Source of the DNA: Rhizobium sp. C1
Lineage (GTDB): Bacteria; Pseudomonadota; Alphaproteobacteria; Rhizobiales; Rhizobiaceae
Assembly: GCF_021026335.1 (NCBI RefSeq)
Contig: NZ_JAJNCY010000012.1
Span: 51,696 to 115,695 of the forward strand
Reading direction: 5' to 3'
Length of the DNA: 64,000 nt
Positions 9,513-19,023 of this stretch are shown one piece after another. The position numbers and the translations under genes were made by a program. The notes beneath the pieces were generated by a model that saw only the letters and a list, made by a program, of their open reading frames with translations, was not told where the DNA came from and searched no databases. The first letter of the stretch is position 1, and each line of letters begins with the position of its first letter.

Positions 9513-10265
9513 ATGATTATCTCGTCCGAAGACGAACTGGAAAAGCTGAAAGACATCGGGCGCATCTGCGGGCGCGCCGTGAAGATCATGGCGGAGGCCA
9601 TGGAGCCCGGCATGACGACGCGCGAGCTTGATGCGATTGGCCGCAAGTTCATTGAGGGCGAGGGCGCGCAGTCGGCACCGGAAGTCTGCTACCAGTTTCC
9701 GGGCGCCACCTGCATTTCCGTCAACGAGGAAGTGGCGCATGGAATTCCGGGCGAACGGGTGATCGCGGTTGGCGATCTCGTCAATATCGATGTGTCCGCG
9801 GTCAAGGACGGCTTTTTCGGCGACACCGGTTCCTCCTTCACGGTCGGCAAGGCGGATGCGAAGACACAGCGTCTGGTGCGCGATGGCAAGCGGGCGCTTT
9901 GGGTTGGGCTTAGCCAGGTCAAGACCGGCGGACGGCTTGCGGCGATTGGTGATGCCATCGGCACATTCGCGCGCAAGAACCGCTATACGCTGATCCAGAA
10001 CCTCGCAAGCCACGGCGTCGGCCGCTCGCTGCATGAAGAGCCGACCGAGATTTCCACATGGCCGGATCCCGACGAAACCCGGATCATGGAAGAGGGGCAG
10101 GTCTTCACCATCGAGCCCTTCCTGTCGCTCGGCGCCAACTTCGCCGAAGATGGCGACAAGGATAACTGGACGCTGTTTTCGTCGCCCAAGGCGCTGACCG
10201 TGCAGTTCGAGCACACGCTGGTGGTGACGAAAAACGGGCCGCTGATCCTGACGCTTGCAGATTGA
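9513..10265 (+). CDS. map: type I methionine aminopeptidase
   Basis: 250 residues, standard length. It removes the N-terminal methionine of nascent proteins. The pita-bread fold residues are all visible: H76 in VAHGIPG, the metal ligands D93 (VNIDVS), D104 (FFGDTGSSF), H167 (LASHGVGRSLHEEP), E201 (FTIEPF) and E233 (VQFEHT). Start is the ATG following GAGAGGCCGGGCCGCG. Rhizobia often encode more than one Map, so this need not be the only or essential copy. Confidence 0.92.
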   Translation: MIISSEDELEKLKDIGRICGRAVKIMAEAMEPGMTTRELDAIGRKFIEGEGAQSAPEVCYQFPGATCISVNEEVAHGIPGERVIAVGDLVNIDVSAVKDGFFGDTGSSFTVGKADAKTQRLVRDGKRALWVGLSQVKTGGRLAAIGDAIGTFARKNRYTLIQNLASHGVGRSLHEEPTEISTWPDPDETRIMEEGQVFTIEPFLSLGANFAEDGDKDNWTLFSSPKALTVQFEHTLVVTKNGPLILTLAD

Positions 10266-10409
10266 ACCGTTTTGAAATGACGGGTATTTCATCCCATCGT
10301 TACAAATTGCTCATGTAACCGTCCAAGCATTGCCGCTGCCACTTGGATGCCATAGTCTCCGACAAAAGCATAAACCGCACTTTCGGTTCAGACAGAAAGA
10401 ATTCCCGCC

Positions 10410-11663
10410 GTGTTTGTCTCCTTCTTCCCGAAACCAAAACTGCTCTTCATCTCTGCGGCCGTCTGGTCGCTGCTGGCGATCTTTGCCTGGTACGGCGGAG
10501 TGCAGGAACTCGGCGCCTATGTCGGTCTGCCTCCGCTGAAGGCGGGCGAACAGGCGCCTATCGGGGTTTCTGTCTTCTGGTCCGCGCCGTTCATCTGGTT
10601 CTACATCTATTATGCCATCGTGAATGCCATCTTCGGCCTCTTCTGGCAGATTTACAGCCCGCATCGCTGGCAGCGCTGGTCGATTTGGGGCAGCTCGCTG
10701 ATCATCTTCACGACCTATTTCGGCGTCCAGGTCAGTGTGGCGATCAATGCCTGGTACGGGCCCTTCTATGACATGATCCAGAGCGCGCTGTCGAAGCCCG
10801 GCTCGGTGACGGCGGCGCAGCTTTATCTGGGTATGCTCGGCTTTGCCGGCATTGCATTCGTGGCCATCACCATCGGCGTGCTCAGCCGCTTCTTCGTCAG
10901 CCACTGGATCTTCCGCTGGCGTACCGCGATGAACGAATATTACATGGAGCACTGGCCGACGCTTCGCAAAATCGAAGGCGCATCGCAGCGCGTTCAGGAA
11001 GACACGATGCGGTTTTCGACGACGGTCGAGGGTTTGGGCGTATCGCTTGTCAGCTCGGTCATGACGCTGATCGCCTTCCTGCCGGTTCTCTTCCAGCTCG
11101 GCAAGGACATTACCGAGCTGCCGCTGGTCGGCAATGTACCGCATGCGCTTGTCTGGGCGGCCCTGTTCTGGTCGATCTTTGGGACGTTCTTCCTGGCGCT
11201 CGTCGGTGTGAAGCTGCCCGGGCTCGAGTTCCGCAACCAGCGCGTCGAGGCCTCCTACCGCAAGGAACTGGTCTACGGTGAAGACGATCCGAGCCGTGCC
11301 GATCCGATGACGATCCGCGAACTCTATGACGACGTTCGCCGCAACTATTTCCGGCTGTATTTCCACTACATGTATTTCAACGTCGCCCGCATCTTCTATC
11401 TGCAGGCCGACAATCTGTTCAGCCTGATCGTGCTGGTTCCCTCGATCATCGCCGGCAAGCTGACGCTGGGTCTGATGACGCAGATCACCAACGTGTTCGA
11501 CCAGGTACGCGGCTCGTTCCAGTATCTGGTGAGTTCGTGGACGACGATCGTTGAACTGCTCTCGATCTACAAGCGTCTTCGCGCTTTCGAAGCGGCCATC
11601 AACGACGAACCGCTGCCCTCGATCGATCAGGAATATATCGAAGCCGGCGGCGTCGAGTCGTGA
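10410..11663 (+). CDS. bacA: SbmA/BacA-like peptide transporter
   Basis: 417 residues from a GTG start. The sequence has about seven hydrophobic segments and the SbmA/BacA signatures: [21 protein letters not shown] near residues 78-98, [51 protein letters not shown] block and [20 protein letters not shown]. These inner-membrane proteins import proline-rich or glycine-rich peptides using the proton gradient, and in Sinorhizobium BacA is needed for survival inside legume nodules through uptake of NCR peptides. No ABC ATPase domain is fused, so it is the SbmA/BacA rather than the BclA type. Confidence 0.92.
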   Translation: MFVSFFPKPKLLFISAAVWSLLAIFAWYGGVQELGAYVGLPPLKAGEQAPIGVSVFWSAPFIWFYIYYAIVNAIFGLFWQIYSPHRWQRWSIWGSSLIIFTTYFGVQVSVAINAWYGPFYDMIQSALSKPGSVTAAQLYLGMLGFAGIAFVAITIGVLSRFFVSHWIFRWRTAMNEYYMEHWPTLRKIEGASQRVQEDTMRFSTTVEGLGVSLVSSVMTLIAFLPVLFQLGKDITELPLVGNVPHALVWAALFWSIFGTFFLALVGVKLPGLEFRNQRVEASYRKELVYGEDDPSRADPMTIRELYDDVRRNYFRLYFHYMYFNVARIFYLQADNLFSLIVLVPSIIAGKLTLGLMTQITNVFDQVRGSFQYLVSSWTTIVELLSIYKRLRAFEAAINDEPLPSIDQEYIEAGGVES

Positions 11664-11786
11664 GCCAACACTCTTCAAAGCGTTCGCCGACACCAGCTTG
11701 ACGCTGGCGTTTGCGGCGCTTTGACTGTATCTGTCGGGGAAAATGCCGGTGTCGTCCTTGCCGGTGGCAGAGAATGGGAGGCATCC

Positions 11787-12380
11787 ATGGCGTTGCTCGT
11801 CTTTTCGATCGTTCTGTTTCTGGTGCTCCATTCGCTGCGCGTCTTCGCGCCTGCCTGGCGCGAGCGGACGATCGCGCGCATGGGTGTCAAGGCATGGCGA
11901 GGGGCCTACTCGCTGCTCTCCATCGCGAGCCTCGTGCTTCTGATCTACGCCTTCGGCGCATCACGCGCGCAAACGCCGATCCTCTACACGCCGCCGATGT
12001 TCATGACGCATATCACGCTGACGCTGATGCTGATCGCGATGATCCTGCTGATGGCCTCGATCCTGCCGGCGGGCAAGATTGCCGTCTGGGTCAAGCATCC
12101 GATGGTGACCTCCGTGAAGGTCTGGGCCTTTGCGCATCTTCTGTCCAATGGCGAGCTGAACTCGGTTCTGCTCTTCGGGGGATTCCTGATCTGGGCCGTG
12201 CTGGTGCGCATCTCCGCCAAGCGTCGGGCGCGGGCGGGCGAGAAGGTCGTGCGTGATTTCGTTTCGACGCAATATGATGCGGCCGCTATTCTTGGCGGTG
12301 TGGCGCTTTATGCCGTCATCCTGCTTTATCTGCACCAGATGCTGATCGGGGTTTCGCCGCTTGCGGCCGCAGGCCTGTGA
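11787..12380 (+). CDS. NnrU family membrane protein
   Basis: 197 residues from the ATG at 11787 (GGGAGG seven bases upstream). Five or six hydrophobic helices, starting MALLVFSIVLFLVLHSLRVF, and the NnrU-type segments FMTHITLTLMLIAMILL, GKIAVWVKHPMVTSVKVWAF and HLLSNGELNSVLLFGGFLIW. NnrU was named from the denitrification region of Rhodobacter, and homologues such as MdtB/isorenieratene-related proteins are wide-spread; no denitrification genes are nearby, so the role here is unknown. It stands alone between bacA and the TPR gene. Confidence 0.82.
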   Translation: MALLVFSIVLFLVLHSLRVFAPAWRERTIARMGVKAWRGAYSLLSIASLVLLIYAFGASRAQTPILYTPPMFMTHITLTLMLIAMILLMASILPAGKIAVWVKHPMVTSVKVWAFAHLLSNGELNSVLLFGGFLIWAVLVRISAKRRARAGEKVVRDFVSTQYDAAAILGGVALYAVILLYLHQMLIGVSPLAAAGL

Positions 12381-12455
12381 GGCGGCGGCAATTTTTTCTT
12401 ACAAGGGCGCGAAAATCCTGTAGAAGGCGCCAGAAATTCAAAGCCGGGCATTAGA

Positions 12456-13121
12456 ATGACAAACCAGAACGACAGCTTTATCCGTGAGGTCAACGAGGAA
12501 CTGCGGTCCGACCAGATGCGCGCCGTCTGGACCCAATATGGCCTGATCGTCGTCGCCATTGCTGTCGCCATCGTCATCGGCACGGCCGGTTACCGCGGTT
12601 ATGTCTACTGGTCCGGCAAGCAGGCGTCGGCCTCGGGCGACAAGTTCCTCACCGCCATGAAGCTTGCTTCCGACAACAAGACGGACGAGGCTCTGGCCGC
12701 CTTCGCGCAACTGGAAAAGGATGGCTATGGCTCCTATCCGGTGCTGGCGCGCATGCGCGCCGCCTCGCTGAAGGCCGCGACCGATCCCAAGGCAGCCGTT
12801 GTCGAACTCGATGCGGTTGCCAATGACAAGACGGTTCCCGATGCCGTGCGCGATGTCGCCCGTCTTCGCGCCGGCTGGCTGCTGATCGATACCGCGCCCT
12901 ATGCGGATGTCTCGAAGGAAGTCGAAGTGCTGACGGATGCGCAGAACCCGATGCGCCATTCGGCGCGCGAGGCGCTCGGTCTTTCGGCCTACAAGAACGG
13001 CGATTTCAAGCAAGCGAAGGATTGGTTCCAGCTGATCGCGAACGATCAACAGACACCGGTCAATGTCGCCAACCGCGCCCGGATCATGCTTGATCTTCTG
13101 ACCGCCAATACGAAGGGCTGA
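12456..13121 (+). CDS. tetratricopeptide-repeat membrane protein (YfgM-like)
   Basis: 221 residues. A short cytoplasmic N-terminus ([20 protein letters not shown]) is followed by one membrane helix (about 29-50, [19 protein letters not shown]) and a soluble domain of helical repeats with TPR-like A/L/G spacing. This is the architecture of YfgM, a SecYEG-associated chaperone partner in E. coli whose gene is also close to der. It ends 23 bases before der here, so the two are probably one operon. The function in rhizobia is inferred from family resemblance and gene order. Confidence 0.8.
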   Translation: MTNQNDSFIREVNEELRSDQMRAVWTQYGLIVVAIAVAIVIGTAGYRGYVYWSGKQASASGDKFLTAMKLASDNKTDEALAAFAQLEKDGYGSYPVLARMRAASLKAATDPKAAVVELDAVANDKTVPDAVRDVARLRAGWLLIDTAPYADVSKEVEVLTDAQNPMRHSAREALGLSAYKNGDFKQAKDWFQLIANDQQTPVNVANRARIMLDLLTANTKG

Positions 13122-13144
13122 GCGGGTCGCCGCGGGAACAATTC

Positions 13145-14572
13145 ATGAGCTTCAAGGTCGCCATCGTCGGACGTCCCAATGTGGGCAAGAGCACGCTTTT
13201 CAACCGGCTGGTTGGCAAGAAGCTGGCGCTTGTCGACGACACGCCGGGCGTGACCCGCGACCGCCGTCCGGGCGACGCGCGGCTGGATGACCTGCGCTTC
13301 ACGATCATCGACACCGCCGGTCTGGAAGAGAGCGGGCCCGAGACGCTGCAGGGCCGGATGCGCCAGCAGACGGAAGCGGCCATCGACGAGGCGGACATGA
13401 CGCTCTTCGTGGTTGATGCGAAACTTGGCCTCACGCCGCATGACAAGGTGTTTGCCGAAATCCTGCGCCGTCGCGGCAAGCCGGTGGTTCTGGTCGCCAA
13501 CAAGGCGGAAGCGCGGGGCTCCGATGGCGGCTTCTACGATGCCTTCACGCTGGGGCTGGGCGAACCTGTTGCCATTTCGGCCGAACATGGCCAAGGCCTG
13601 CACGATCTGCGCGACGCCATTGTCGAGGCGATCGGCGAGGAGGTTGCCTTCCCGCCGGAAATCGATGAACCCGAGACTGATATCGATCTCGAGCCGACCG
13701 ATCTCCTTGAGGGCGAAGAGGACGAGGAAGAGCCGGTCTATGACGACACGAAGCCGCTGCGCGTGGCCATTGTCGGTCGCCCGAATGCCGGCAAGTCGAC
13801 GCTGATCAACCGCTATCTCGGCGAGGACCGCCTGCTGACCGGGCCGGAAGCGGGCATCACGCGTGATTCCATCTCCGTCGATTGGGAATGGCGCGGCCGT
13901 ACCGTGCGCCTCTTCGACACGGCCGGCATGCGCCGCAAGGCGAAGGTGCAGGAAAAGCTGGAAAAGCTTTCCGTTGCCGACACGTTGCGCGCCATCAAAT
14001 TTGCCGAGACGGTGGTGATCGTCTTCGATGCGACGATCCCGTTCGAGAAGCAGGACCTGCATATCGTCGACTTCGTGCTGCGCGAGGGCCGCGCCGCGGT
14101 GCTCGCCTTCAACAAATGGGACATGATCGAGGATCGGCAGGCGCTGCTCGCCGAACTGCGCGAGAAGACCGAACGGCTGCTGCCGCAGGCCCGCGGCATT
14201 CGCGCCGTCACCGTTTCCGGTCAGACTGGCGACGGGCTCGACCGCCTTATGCAATCGGTCGTTGACACCGACAAGGTCTGGAACCGCCGTATCTCGACGG
14301 CGCGGCTCAATCGCTGGCTCGATGCCCAGACGGTGGCGCATCCGCCGCCGGCGGTGTCCGGACGCCGGTTGAAGCTGAAATACATGACGCAGGTGAAGGC
14401 CCGTCCGCCGGGGTTCATGATATCCTGCACCCGGCCAGAAGCCGTGCCGGAAAGCTACACGCGCTATCTGATCAACAACCTGCGCAAGGATTTCGACATG
14501 CCGGGTGTGCCGATCCGTGTGTATTACCGCGCGTCGACCAATCCGTTCGAGGGGCGCAAGAAGAAGCGCTGA
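13145..14572 (+). CDS. der: ribosome-assembly GTPase Der (EngA)
   Basis: 475 residues with two consecutive GTPase domains, diagnostic of Der. Domain one has GRPNVGKST (residues 8-16), DTPGVTRD and DTAGLEE; domain two has GRPNAGKST near 208-216, [14 protein letters not shown] and FNKWD (NKxD). A KH-like C-terminus with [21 protein letters not shown] follows. Der is needed for maturation of the 50S subunit. An acidic linker ([11 protein letters not shown]) separates the domains. Confidence 0.97.
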   Translation: MSFKVAIVGRPNVGKSTLFNRLVGKKLALVDDTPGVTRDRRPGDARLDDLRFTIIDTAGLEESGPETLQGRMRQQTEAAIDEADMTLFVVDAKLGLTPHDKVFAEILRRRGKPVVLVANKAEARGSDGGFYDAFTLGLGEPVAISAEHGQGLHDLRDAIVEAIGEEVAFPPEIDEPETDIDLEPTDLLEGEEDEEEPVYDDTKPLRVAIVGRPNAGKSTLINRYLGEDRLLTGPEAGITRDSISVDWEWRGRTVRLFDTAGMRRKAKVQEKLEKLSVADTLRAIKFAETVVIVFDATIPFEKQDLHIVDFVLREGRAAVLAFNKWDMIEDRQALLAELREKTERLLPQARGIRAVTVSGQTGDGLDRLMQSVVDTDKVWNRRISTARLNRWLDAQTVAHPPPAVSGRRLKLKYMTQVKARPPGFMISCTRPEAVPESYTRYLINNLRKDFDMPGVPIRVYYRASTNPFEGRKKKR

Positions 14573-14715
14573 GGTTCTTCCTTCCCCTGAGGCGCCGCCC
14601 GCAGGGCAGCCTCGACGGGCCGGGATTGTGACAGAACGCTTGCAGGCTCGTCGGTGGACGCTTCAAGGCCTCCGTTTCAATACTGCACCTCACGGCGAGC
14701 TGTATTGACCCTGCG

Positions 14716-14800
14716 CTTAGAGTATCCAGCGAAAGTGGAAACCGGTTTCGGGTCCGGAATTTCGTAAAAACAACGAGATAGAGCGTTCCTCGGGGAATGA
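14716..14800 (+). repeat. rhizobial palindromic intergenic repeat, copy 1
   Basis: The block with AAGTGGAAACCGGTTTCG, GGTCCGGAATTTCGTAAAAA and GAGATAGAGCGTTCC matches the copies at 42614, 35431 (inverted) and 55798 (inverted). The arms around ACCGGT can fold. It resembles the RIME-type intergenic elements described in Rhizobiaceae. It lies between the convergent ends of der and the glycosyltransferase gene. Confidence 0.75.
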
Positions 14801-14816
14801 ACCCGTTCACCCCGAT

Positions 14817-15851
14817 TTACGCCGCCATGCAAAAGGGAGCGCTGTTCGCCAGCTCCACGTTTGCCCAGAACTGTTCGGTCGCCGCGCGCCAGCTATAGCT
14901 TTCGGCGAGCGCCCGTGCTGCGGCCGGCGAGCATTGCAGCGCCCTGAGGCAGGCGGCCCTCAGATCGTCGTCGAGCGCGCCGGCATCCTCGTGGTTCTTC
15001 AGGATGTCGCCGGGGCCCGTCACCGGGTGGGCGGCCACCGGGATGCCGGAGGCCATGGCTTCAAGAATGGTGTTTCCGAACGTGTCGGTCTTGGACGGGA
15101 AGACGAAGACGTCTGCTTGCCCATAGGCCTCGGCCAGCGCCTCGCCGGTGCGGAAGCCGGTGAAGTGGACGTGCGGGTAACGCGCCTGCAATTCCTCGCG
15201 CGCCGGGCCGTCGCCGACGACGACCTTGGAGCCGGGCAGGTCGAGATCGAGGAAGGCGGGCAGGTTCTTCTCCACGGCCACCCGGCCGACCGTCATGAAG
15301 ATCGGTCGCGGCAGGCCGAAGGGCGTCTCAAGCTTTGCCATCGGGCGGAAGAGGCGGGCGTCGATACCGCGGGACCAGCGGCGCAGATTCTGGAAACCCT
15401 TGGCGGACAGCTCCTGTTCAAGGCTCTCCGTCGCGACCATGCAGACATTGCCGGCATTGTGAAAACGGCGGACATAGCCGTAAAGCAGGCTTTCCGGGAT
15501 CGGCCAGCGGGCCGAGACATATTCGGGAAAACGGGTGTGATAGCTGGTGGAAAACGGCTTGCCGTTGCGCATGCACCAACCGCGCGCCGAAAGGCCGAGC
15601 GGGCCTTCCGTGGCGATATGGACGAAGCTGCGTTGTTCCTGCGCCAGCATCTGGCCGACCTGTCCGGGTGTTGCGAGGGCCAGGCGGATCTCGGGATAGG
15701 TCGGGCAGGGGATGCTGGAAAACATCTGCGGCGTGATCAGGGTGACCTCTATACCCATGCGCCTCAGTTCCTCGACCGTGTTCTCGATGGAGCGGACCAC
15801 GCCATTGATCTGCGGTCTCCAGGCATCCGTCACAATCGCGATCTTTTTCAT
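14817..15851 (-). CDS. GT4-family glycosyltransferase
   Basis: 344 residues. The N-terminus IAIVTDAWRPQINGVVRSIE and the C-terminal donor-site block FVFPSKTDTFGNTILEAMASGIPVAAHPVTGP, with the E-x7-E type motif, mark a GT-B fold, family 4 transferase; SYHTRFPEY and MTVGRVAVEKNL are further family signatures. Close relatives of this type in Agrobacterium are reported to make glucosyl- and glucuronosyl-diacylglycerol when phosphate is short, so a membrane-glycolipid role is a fair guess, but acceptor and sugar cannot be read from sequence. Starts ATGAAAAAG, transcribed divergently from the alpha-glucosidase. Confidence 0.85.
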   Translation of the reverse strand: MKKIAIVTDAWRPQINGVVRSIENTVEELRRMGIEVTLITPQMFSSIPCPTYPEIRLALATPGQVGQMLAQEQRSFVHIATEGPLGLSARGWCMRNGKPFSTSYHTRFPEYVSARWPIPESLLYGYVRRFHNAGNVCMVATESLEQELSAKGFQNLRRWSRGIDARLFRPMAKLETPFGLPRPIFMTVGRVAVEKNLPAFLDLDLPGSKVVVGDGPAREELQARYPHVHFTGFRTGEALAEAYGQADVFVFPSKTDTFGNTILEAMASGIPVAAHPVTGPGDILKNHEDAGALDDDLRAACLRALQCSPAAARALAESYSWRAATEQFWANVELANSAPFCMAA

Positions 15852-16009
15852 GTTGCCACGCCCGTTTCTTGAGTCTGCCTTATTATGTCTTGCCTATGTG
15901 ATGCGCGTGTTACGGGTTCATGAAACTACTCTGTCGAAGCGGCAGCGGTTGACAATCGCGCCGGCTTGCCAGCATGAATTCGCATGATCTCAGAGCTTGG
16001 GGAAACCGC

Positions 16010-17665
16010 ATGGCAGCCGTTTTGAAATCCCGTGCGGTATCCGCAGACTGGTGGCGAGGCGCGTCGATCTATCAGGTCTATCCGCGCTCGTTTCAGGATA
16101 CGACGGCGAGCGGCACGGGAGACCTCAAAGGCGTCACGCAGCGGCTCGGCCATATCGCCTTTCTCGGGGTGGACGCGATCTGGCTGTCGCCCTTCTTCAA
16201 ATCGCCCATGGCCGACATGGGTTATGACGTGTCGGACTACTGCGATGTCGATCCGCAATTCGGCTCGCTCGACGATTTCGACCAGATGATGACGCACGCC
16301 CATAGGCTTGGCCTCAAGGTCATCATCGATCAGGTCATCTCGCATACGTCGGACCGTCATCCCTGGTTTGTCGAGAGCCGTTCGAGCCGTACGAACCCGA
16401 AGGCCGACTGGTATGTCTGGGCGGATCCGAAGCCGGATGGCACGCCGCCCAACAACTGGATGTCGATCTTCGGCGGTCCTGCCTGGGAATGGGATGGCGT
16501 GCGCAAGCAATATTACATGCACAACTTTCTCACCTCGCAGCCGGACCTGAATTTCCATAACCCGCAAGTTCAGGATGCGTTGCTGGAAACAGCCAAGTTC
16601 TGGCTCGACCGGGGTGTCGACGGCTTCCGGCTCGACACGGTAAACTATTATTTCCACGACAGGCATCTGCGGGATAATCCGCCGCATTTTCCCGACGACG
16701 GGGCGACCTCGGCGGATGCGCCGGACGTTAATCCATACGGAATGCAGGAGCATCTCTATGACAAGACGCGGCCCGAGAATATCGGCTTTCTCACGCGCTT
16801 CCGCGCGCTGCTGGACCGTTATCCGGGGCGCATGTCGGTCGGCGAGGTGGGCGATGGTGCGCGTTCGCTGAAGACGGTCGCCGATTATACGAGCGGCGGC
16901 GACAAGCTCCACATGTGCTACACGTTCGACCTGCTGGGCCCCGATTTCACCGCGCGGCATATCCGCAATTGCGTTTCGAGTTTCGAGCGCGATGTGAAGG
17001 ATGGCTGGGTCTGCTGGGCGTTTTCCAACCATGACGTGATGCGCCATGCCAGCCGCTTCGCCGCCACGCAGGAAGAGCGCGCCCATGTCGCCAGGCTCGC
17101 GATCACACTGCTGTCGACGCTGCGAGGCTCCATCTGTCTCTATCAGGGCGAAGAGCTTGGCTTGCCCGAGGCGGACCTGGCTTTCGAAGATTTGCAGGAC
17201 CCTTACGGCATCCGCTTCTGGCCGGCCTTCAAGGGGCGTGACGGATGCCGCACACCGATGCCGTGGGAGGCAGATCAGGCGTTTGCCGGTTTTACCGAGG
17301 CCGAAAAACCATGGCTCCCGGTGCCGGAATTGCATCGGGCGCTTGCGGTCGATGTGCAGGAGCGCGACCCGCAATCGGTGCTTTCGCATTATCGCAGGGC
17401 GCTCGCCTTCCGCCGCAGCCGCAAGGAGCTGACGCAAGGAACGATCGAGTTTCTGGGCGAGAGTGCCGACGTCCTGGCCTTTGTCCGGCGCAAAGGCGGA
17501 CGGGCGCTGCTGTTTGTCTATAATCTGACGCGTCAGCCGCAGAAGTTTCCGCTGCCGGGCAACATGATGCCGTTGCCGGTTGCCGCCGCGCCCGGTTTTT
17601 CAGGCACGGTCGTGGATCATGCGGTGGAGCTGGAGCCGTTGAGCGCTTATTGCGCCGCGGTCTGA
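16010..17665 (+). CDS. GH13 alpha-glucosidase
   Basis: 551 residues from the ATG at 16010 (a second ATG at 15974 would add 12). It begins with DWWRGASIYQVYPRSFQDT, the oligo-1,6-/alpha-glucosidase opening. The catalytic residues are visible: nucleophile D209 in DGFRLDTVN, acid/base E279 in SVGEVGDG and D342 in SNHDVMR; conserved QVISHTSDRHPW and GEELGLPEADL are also there. It should hydrolyse alpha-glucosidic bonds of maltose- or sucrose-type sugars in the cytoplasm; no signal peptide is present. It has no transporter genes beside it. Its last 19 bases overlap the convergent 3' end of the receiver-like gene. Confidence 0.92.
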   Translation: MAAVLKSRAVSADWWRGASIYQVYPRSFQDTTASGTGDLKGVTQRLGHIAFLGVDAIWLSPFFKSPMADMGYDVSDYCDVDPQFGSLDDFDQMMTHAHRLGLKVIIDQVISHTSDRHPWFVESRSSRTNPKADWYVWADPKPDGTPPNNWMSIFGGPAWEWDGVRKQYYMHNFLTSQPDLNFHNPQVQDALLETAKFWLDRGVDGFRLDTVNYYFHDRHLRDNPPHFPDDGATSADAPDVNPYGMQEHLYDKTRPENIGFLTRFRALLDRYPGRMSVGEVGDGARSLKTVADYTSGGDKLHMCYTFDLLGPDFTARHIRNCVSSFERDVKDGWVCWAFSNHDVMRHASRFAATQEERAHVARLAITLLSTLRGSICLYQGEELGLPEADLAFEDLQDPYGIRFWPAFKGRDGCRTPMPWEADQAFAGFTEAEKPWLPVPELHRALAVDVQERDPQSVLSHYRRALAFRRSRKELTQGTIEFLGESADVLAFVRRKGGRALLFVYNLTRQPQKFPLPGNMMPLPVAAAPGFSGTVVDHAVELEPLSAYCAAV

Positions 17666-18039
17666 CGCGGCGATGCCTCGCCTGCCGGCTGGGCGAGACC
17701 GTTGAAGACGGCGCCCAAGGTCTTGCGGTCGAAGGGCTTCATCAGGAAATCGTTGGCGCCCGCGCGGCGGCCGGCCATCATCTTGCGGAGGTCTGCCTCG
17801 ACGATGCAGTAATAGATACGCGTGTTCTCGTTGCCGGGAACGCTGCGGATGAACTGGATGAGCTCCAGCGCACCATCCATGGCGGCCTCGACGATAACGA
17901 ATTGCGGCAGCGCACTCATGCAGCGCGCGGTGGCTTCCGCCGCGTTGCGCGCTTCCAGGACCTCGAAATTCATGCCAGTCAGGATGCGCTTGGCGACCTT
18001 GCGCACAACGTCGGACTGGTCTGCAATCATGAGGTTCAT
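17647..18039 (-). CDS. CheY-like pseudo-receiver protein
   Basis: 130 residues from the ATG at 18039 (GGAG ten bases upstream); ten more codons could be read from 18069. It has the length and pattern of a single receiver domain: IADQSDVVRKVAKRIL at the start, AGANDFLMKPFDRKTL with the conserved lysine K101 at the end. However the acidic pair is A6-D7, the phospho-acceptor position is E51 (FVIVEAAMDG), the usual M-P after it is missing, and the switch threonine is I79. It therefore probably cannot be phosphorylated normally. It is 110 bases downstream of chpT on the same strand, so a link to the CtrA phosphorelay is suggested by position only. Confidence 0.82.
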   Translation of the reverse strand: MNLMIADQSDVVRKVAKRILTGMNFEVLEARNAAEATARCMSALPQFVIVEAAMDGALELIQFIRSVPGNENTRIYYCIVEADLRKMMAGRRAGANDFLMKPFDRKTLGAVFNGLAQPAGEASPRQTAAQ

Positions 18040-18125
18040 CGGGCCAAATCTCCGCAAATACCCTGGCACTGAAATAATATGACAGAAGGGTAGCGGAGCA
18101 GGACAAACAAACCGTTACCAGGCTT

Positions 18126-18142
18126 GGTAAACGGCCGGTAAA
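18126..18142 (-). promoter_or_regulatory. CtrA-like direct repeat before the pseudo-receiver gene
   Basis: On the minus strand this reads TTTA-CCGGCCG-TTTACC, two half-sites spaced as in the CtrA box TTAA-N7-TTAAC but with TTTA in place of TTAA. A matching element lies before chpT. It is 87 bases upstream of the chosen start. Binding by CtrA is a hypothesis. Confidence 0.35.
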
Positions 18143-18149
18143 GGCCCTG

Positions 18150-18794
18150 TCAGCCTGCAAGCTCGGCTGTGAAAATGATCGCTTCGCCCGTTGCTTCCGC
18201 CTTCAGCGACATGCCGCATTCGTCGGCCAGAAGCAGCGTGTAATAGGGCTGGATCGAATGGGCATCGATCGCTTCCTGCGCCTCGCCGGTATGCAGTTCG
18301 GTGAATTTTGCCGGAATGCGCATCATGCGGCCCTTGGCGGTCAGCGTGAAACGGCAATCATATTCCGGGTTTTCCAGAACGACATCGACCTGGCCGCCGC
18401 GCGGGATCGAGCCGTAGGAGAGCAGGAAGAGGTTCAGGAGCAGCTTGACGCGGTTCTTGGCGACGATGGCGCGAGGGCCGGACCAGGTGACTTCCGTCTT
18501 CTTTTCGGCAGCGGCGAAATCCTTGGCGGCCTTCTCGGCCTCGCCCGTGTCGATCGATGCGCCGACCGAACCCGACGCGCCGAAGGCAAGGCGGGCAAAT
18601 TTCAGGCGCACGGAGGCGTTGAGCGCGCTGGTGCGGATCAGGTCCATGGCGTCAGCATCGGCGCCGCCTTCGTCCAGCAGCTCCAGGCCGTTGTTGATGG
18701 CTCCCACGGGGGAGATCACGTCATGGCATACGCGGCTGCAAAGAAGCGCGGCAAGATCCGGACCTGAAAGGGTGAGGTTGGGATTTTTCGCCAT
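18150..18794 (-). CDS. chpT: histidine phosphotransferase ChpT
   Basis: 214 residues. ChpT relays phosphate from the hybrid kinase CckA to CtrA and CpdR in alphaproteobacteria. The dimerisation helix holds the phospho-histidine H24 followed by D25 in SRVCHDVISPVGAINNGLELL, a motif characteristic of the family; the C-terminal half is the degenerate HATPase-like domain without ATP-binding boxes. Length is typical. The gene is divergent from eipA, and a CtrA-like element sits in the shared upstream region. Confidence 0.92.
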   Translation of the reverse strand: MAKNPNLTLSGPDLAALLCSRVCHDVISPVGAINNGLELLDEGGADADAMDLIRTSALNASVRLKFARLAFGASGSVGASIDTGEAEKAAKDFAAAEKKTEVTWSGPRAIVAKNRVKLLLNLFLLSYGSIPRGGQVDVVLENPEYDCRFTLTAKGRMMRIPAKFTELHTGEAQEAIDAHSIQPYYTLLLADECGMSLKAEATGEAIIFTAELAG

Positions 18795-18902
18795 TGAAGT
18801 CTCCTGATTTCCGCCGGGATTGAAGAATAGGGAGGCAGCCAGGGAAAGGGCGCCCGCCCAGGGCGGAGTGATTCATCTCTTCGCCATAATGACACCACGT
18901 TT

Positions 18903-18919
18903 GGTAAACCGATTGTTAA
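18903..18919 (-). promoter_or_regulatory. CtrA-like box between chpT and eipA
   Basis: Minus-strand reading TTAA-CAATCGG-TTTACC, differing from the CtrA consensus TTAA-N7-TTAACC by one base in the second half-site. It is 109 bases upstream of chpT and 105 bases upstream of eipA, so it could serve either gene. Confidence 0.5.
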
Positions 18920-19023
18920 CATGATCGGGCGAAAATGGAACAGAGTATCGGCATGCCGGCTCGCTGCGTGCCGATCCGGCGCGTGGGGAGCGGCCGATCG
19001 GCAAAATCATTTCCGGAGGACGG

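Noticed and set aside
15926..17437. 503-codon open frame opposite the alpha-glucosidase
   Set aside because: Antisense shadow with no domain; GH13 catalytic residues are all on the plus strand.
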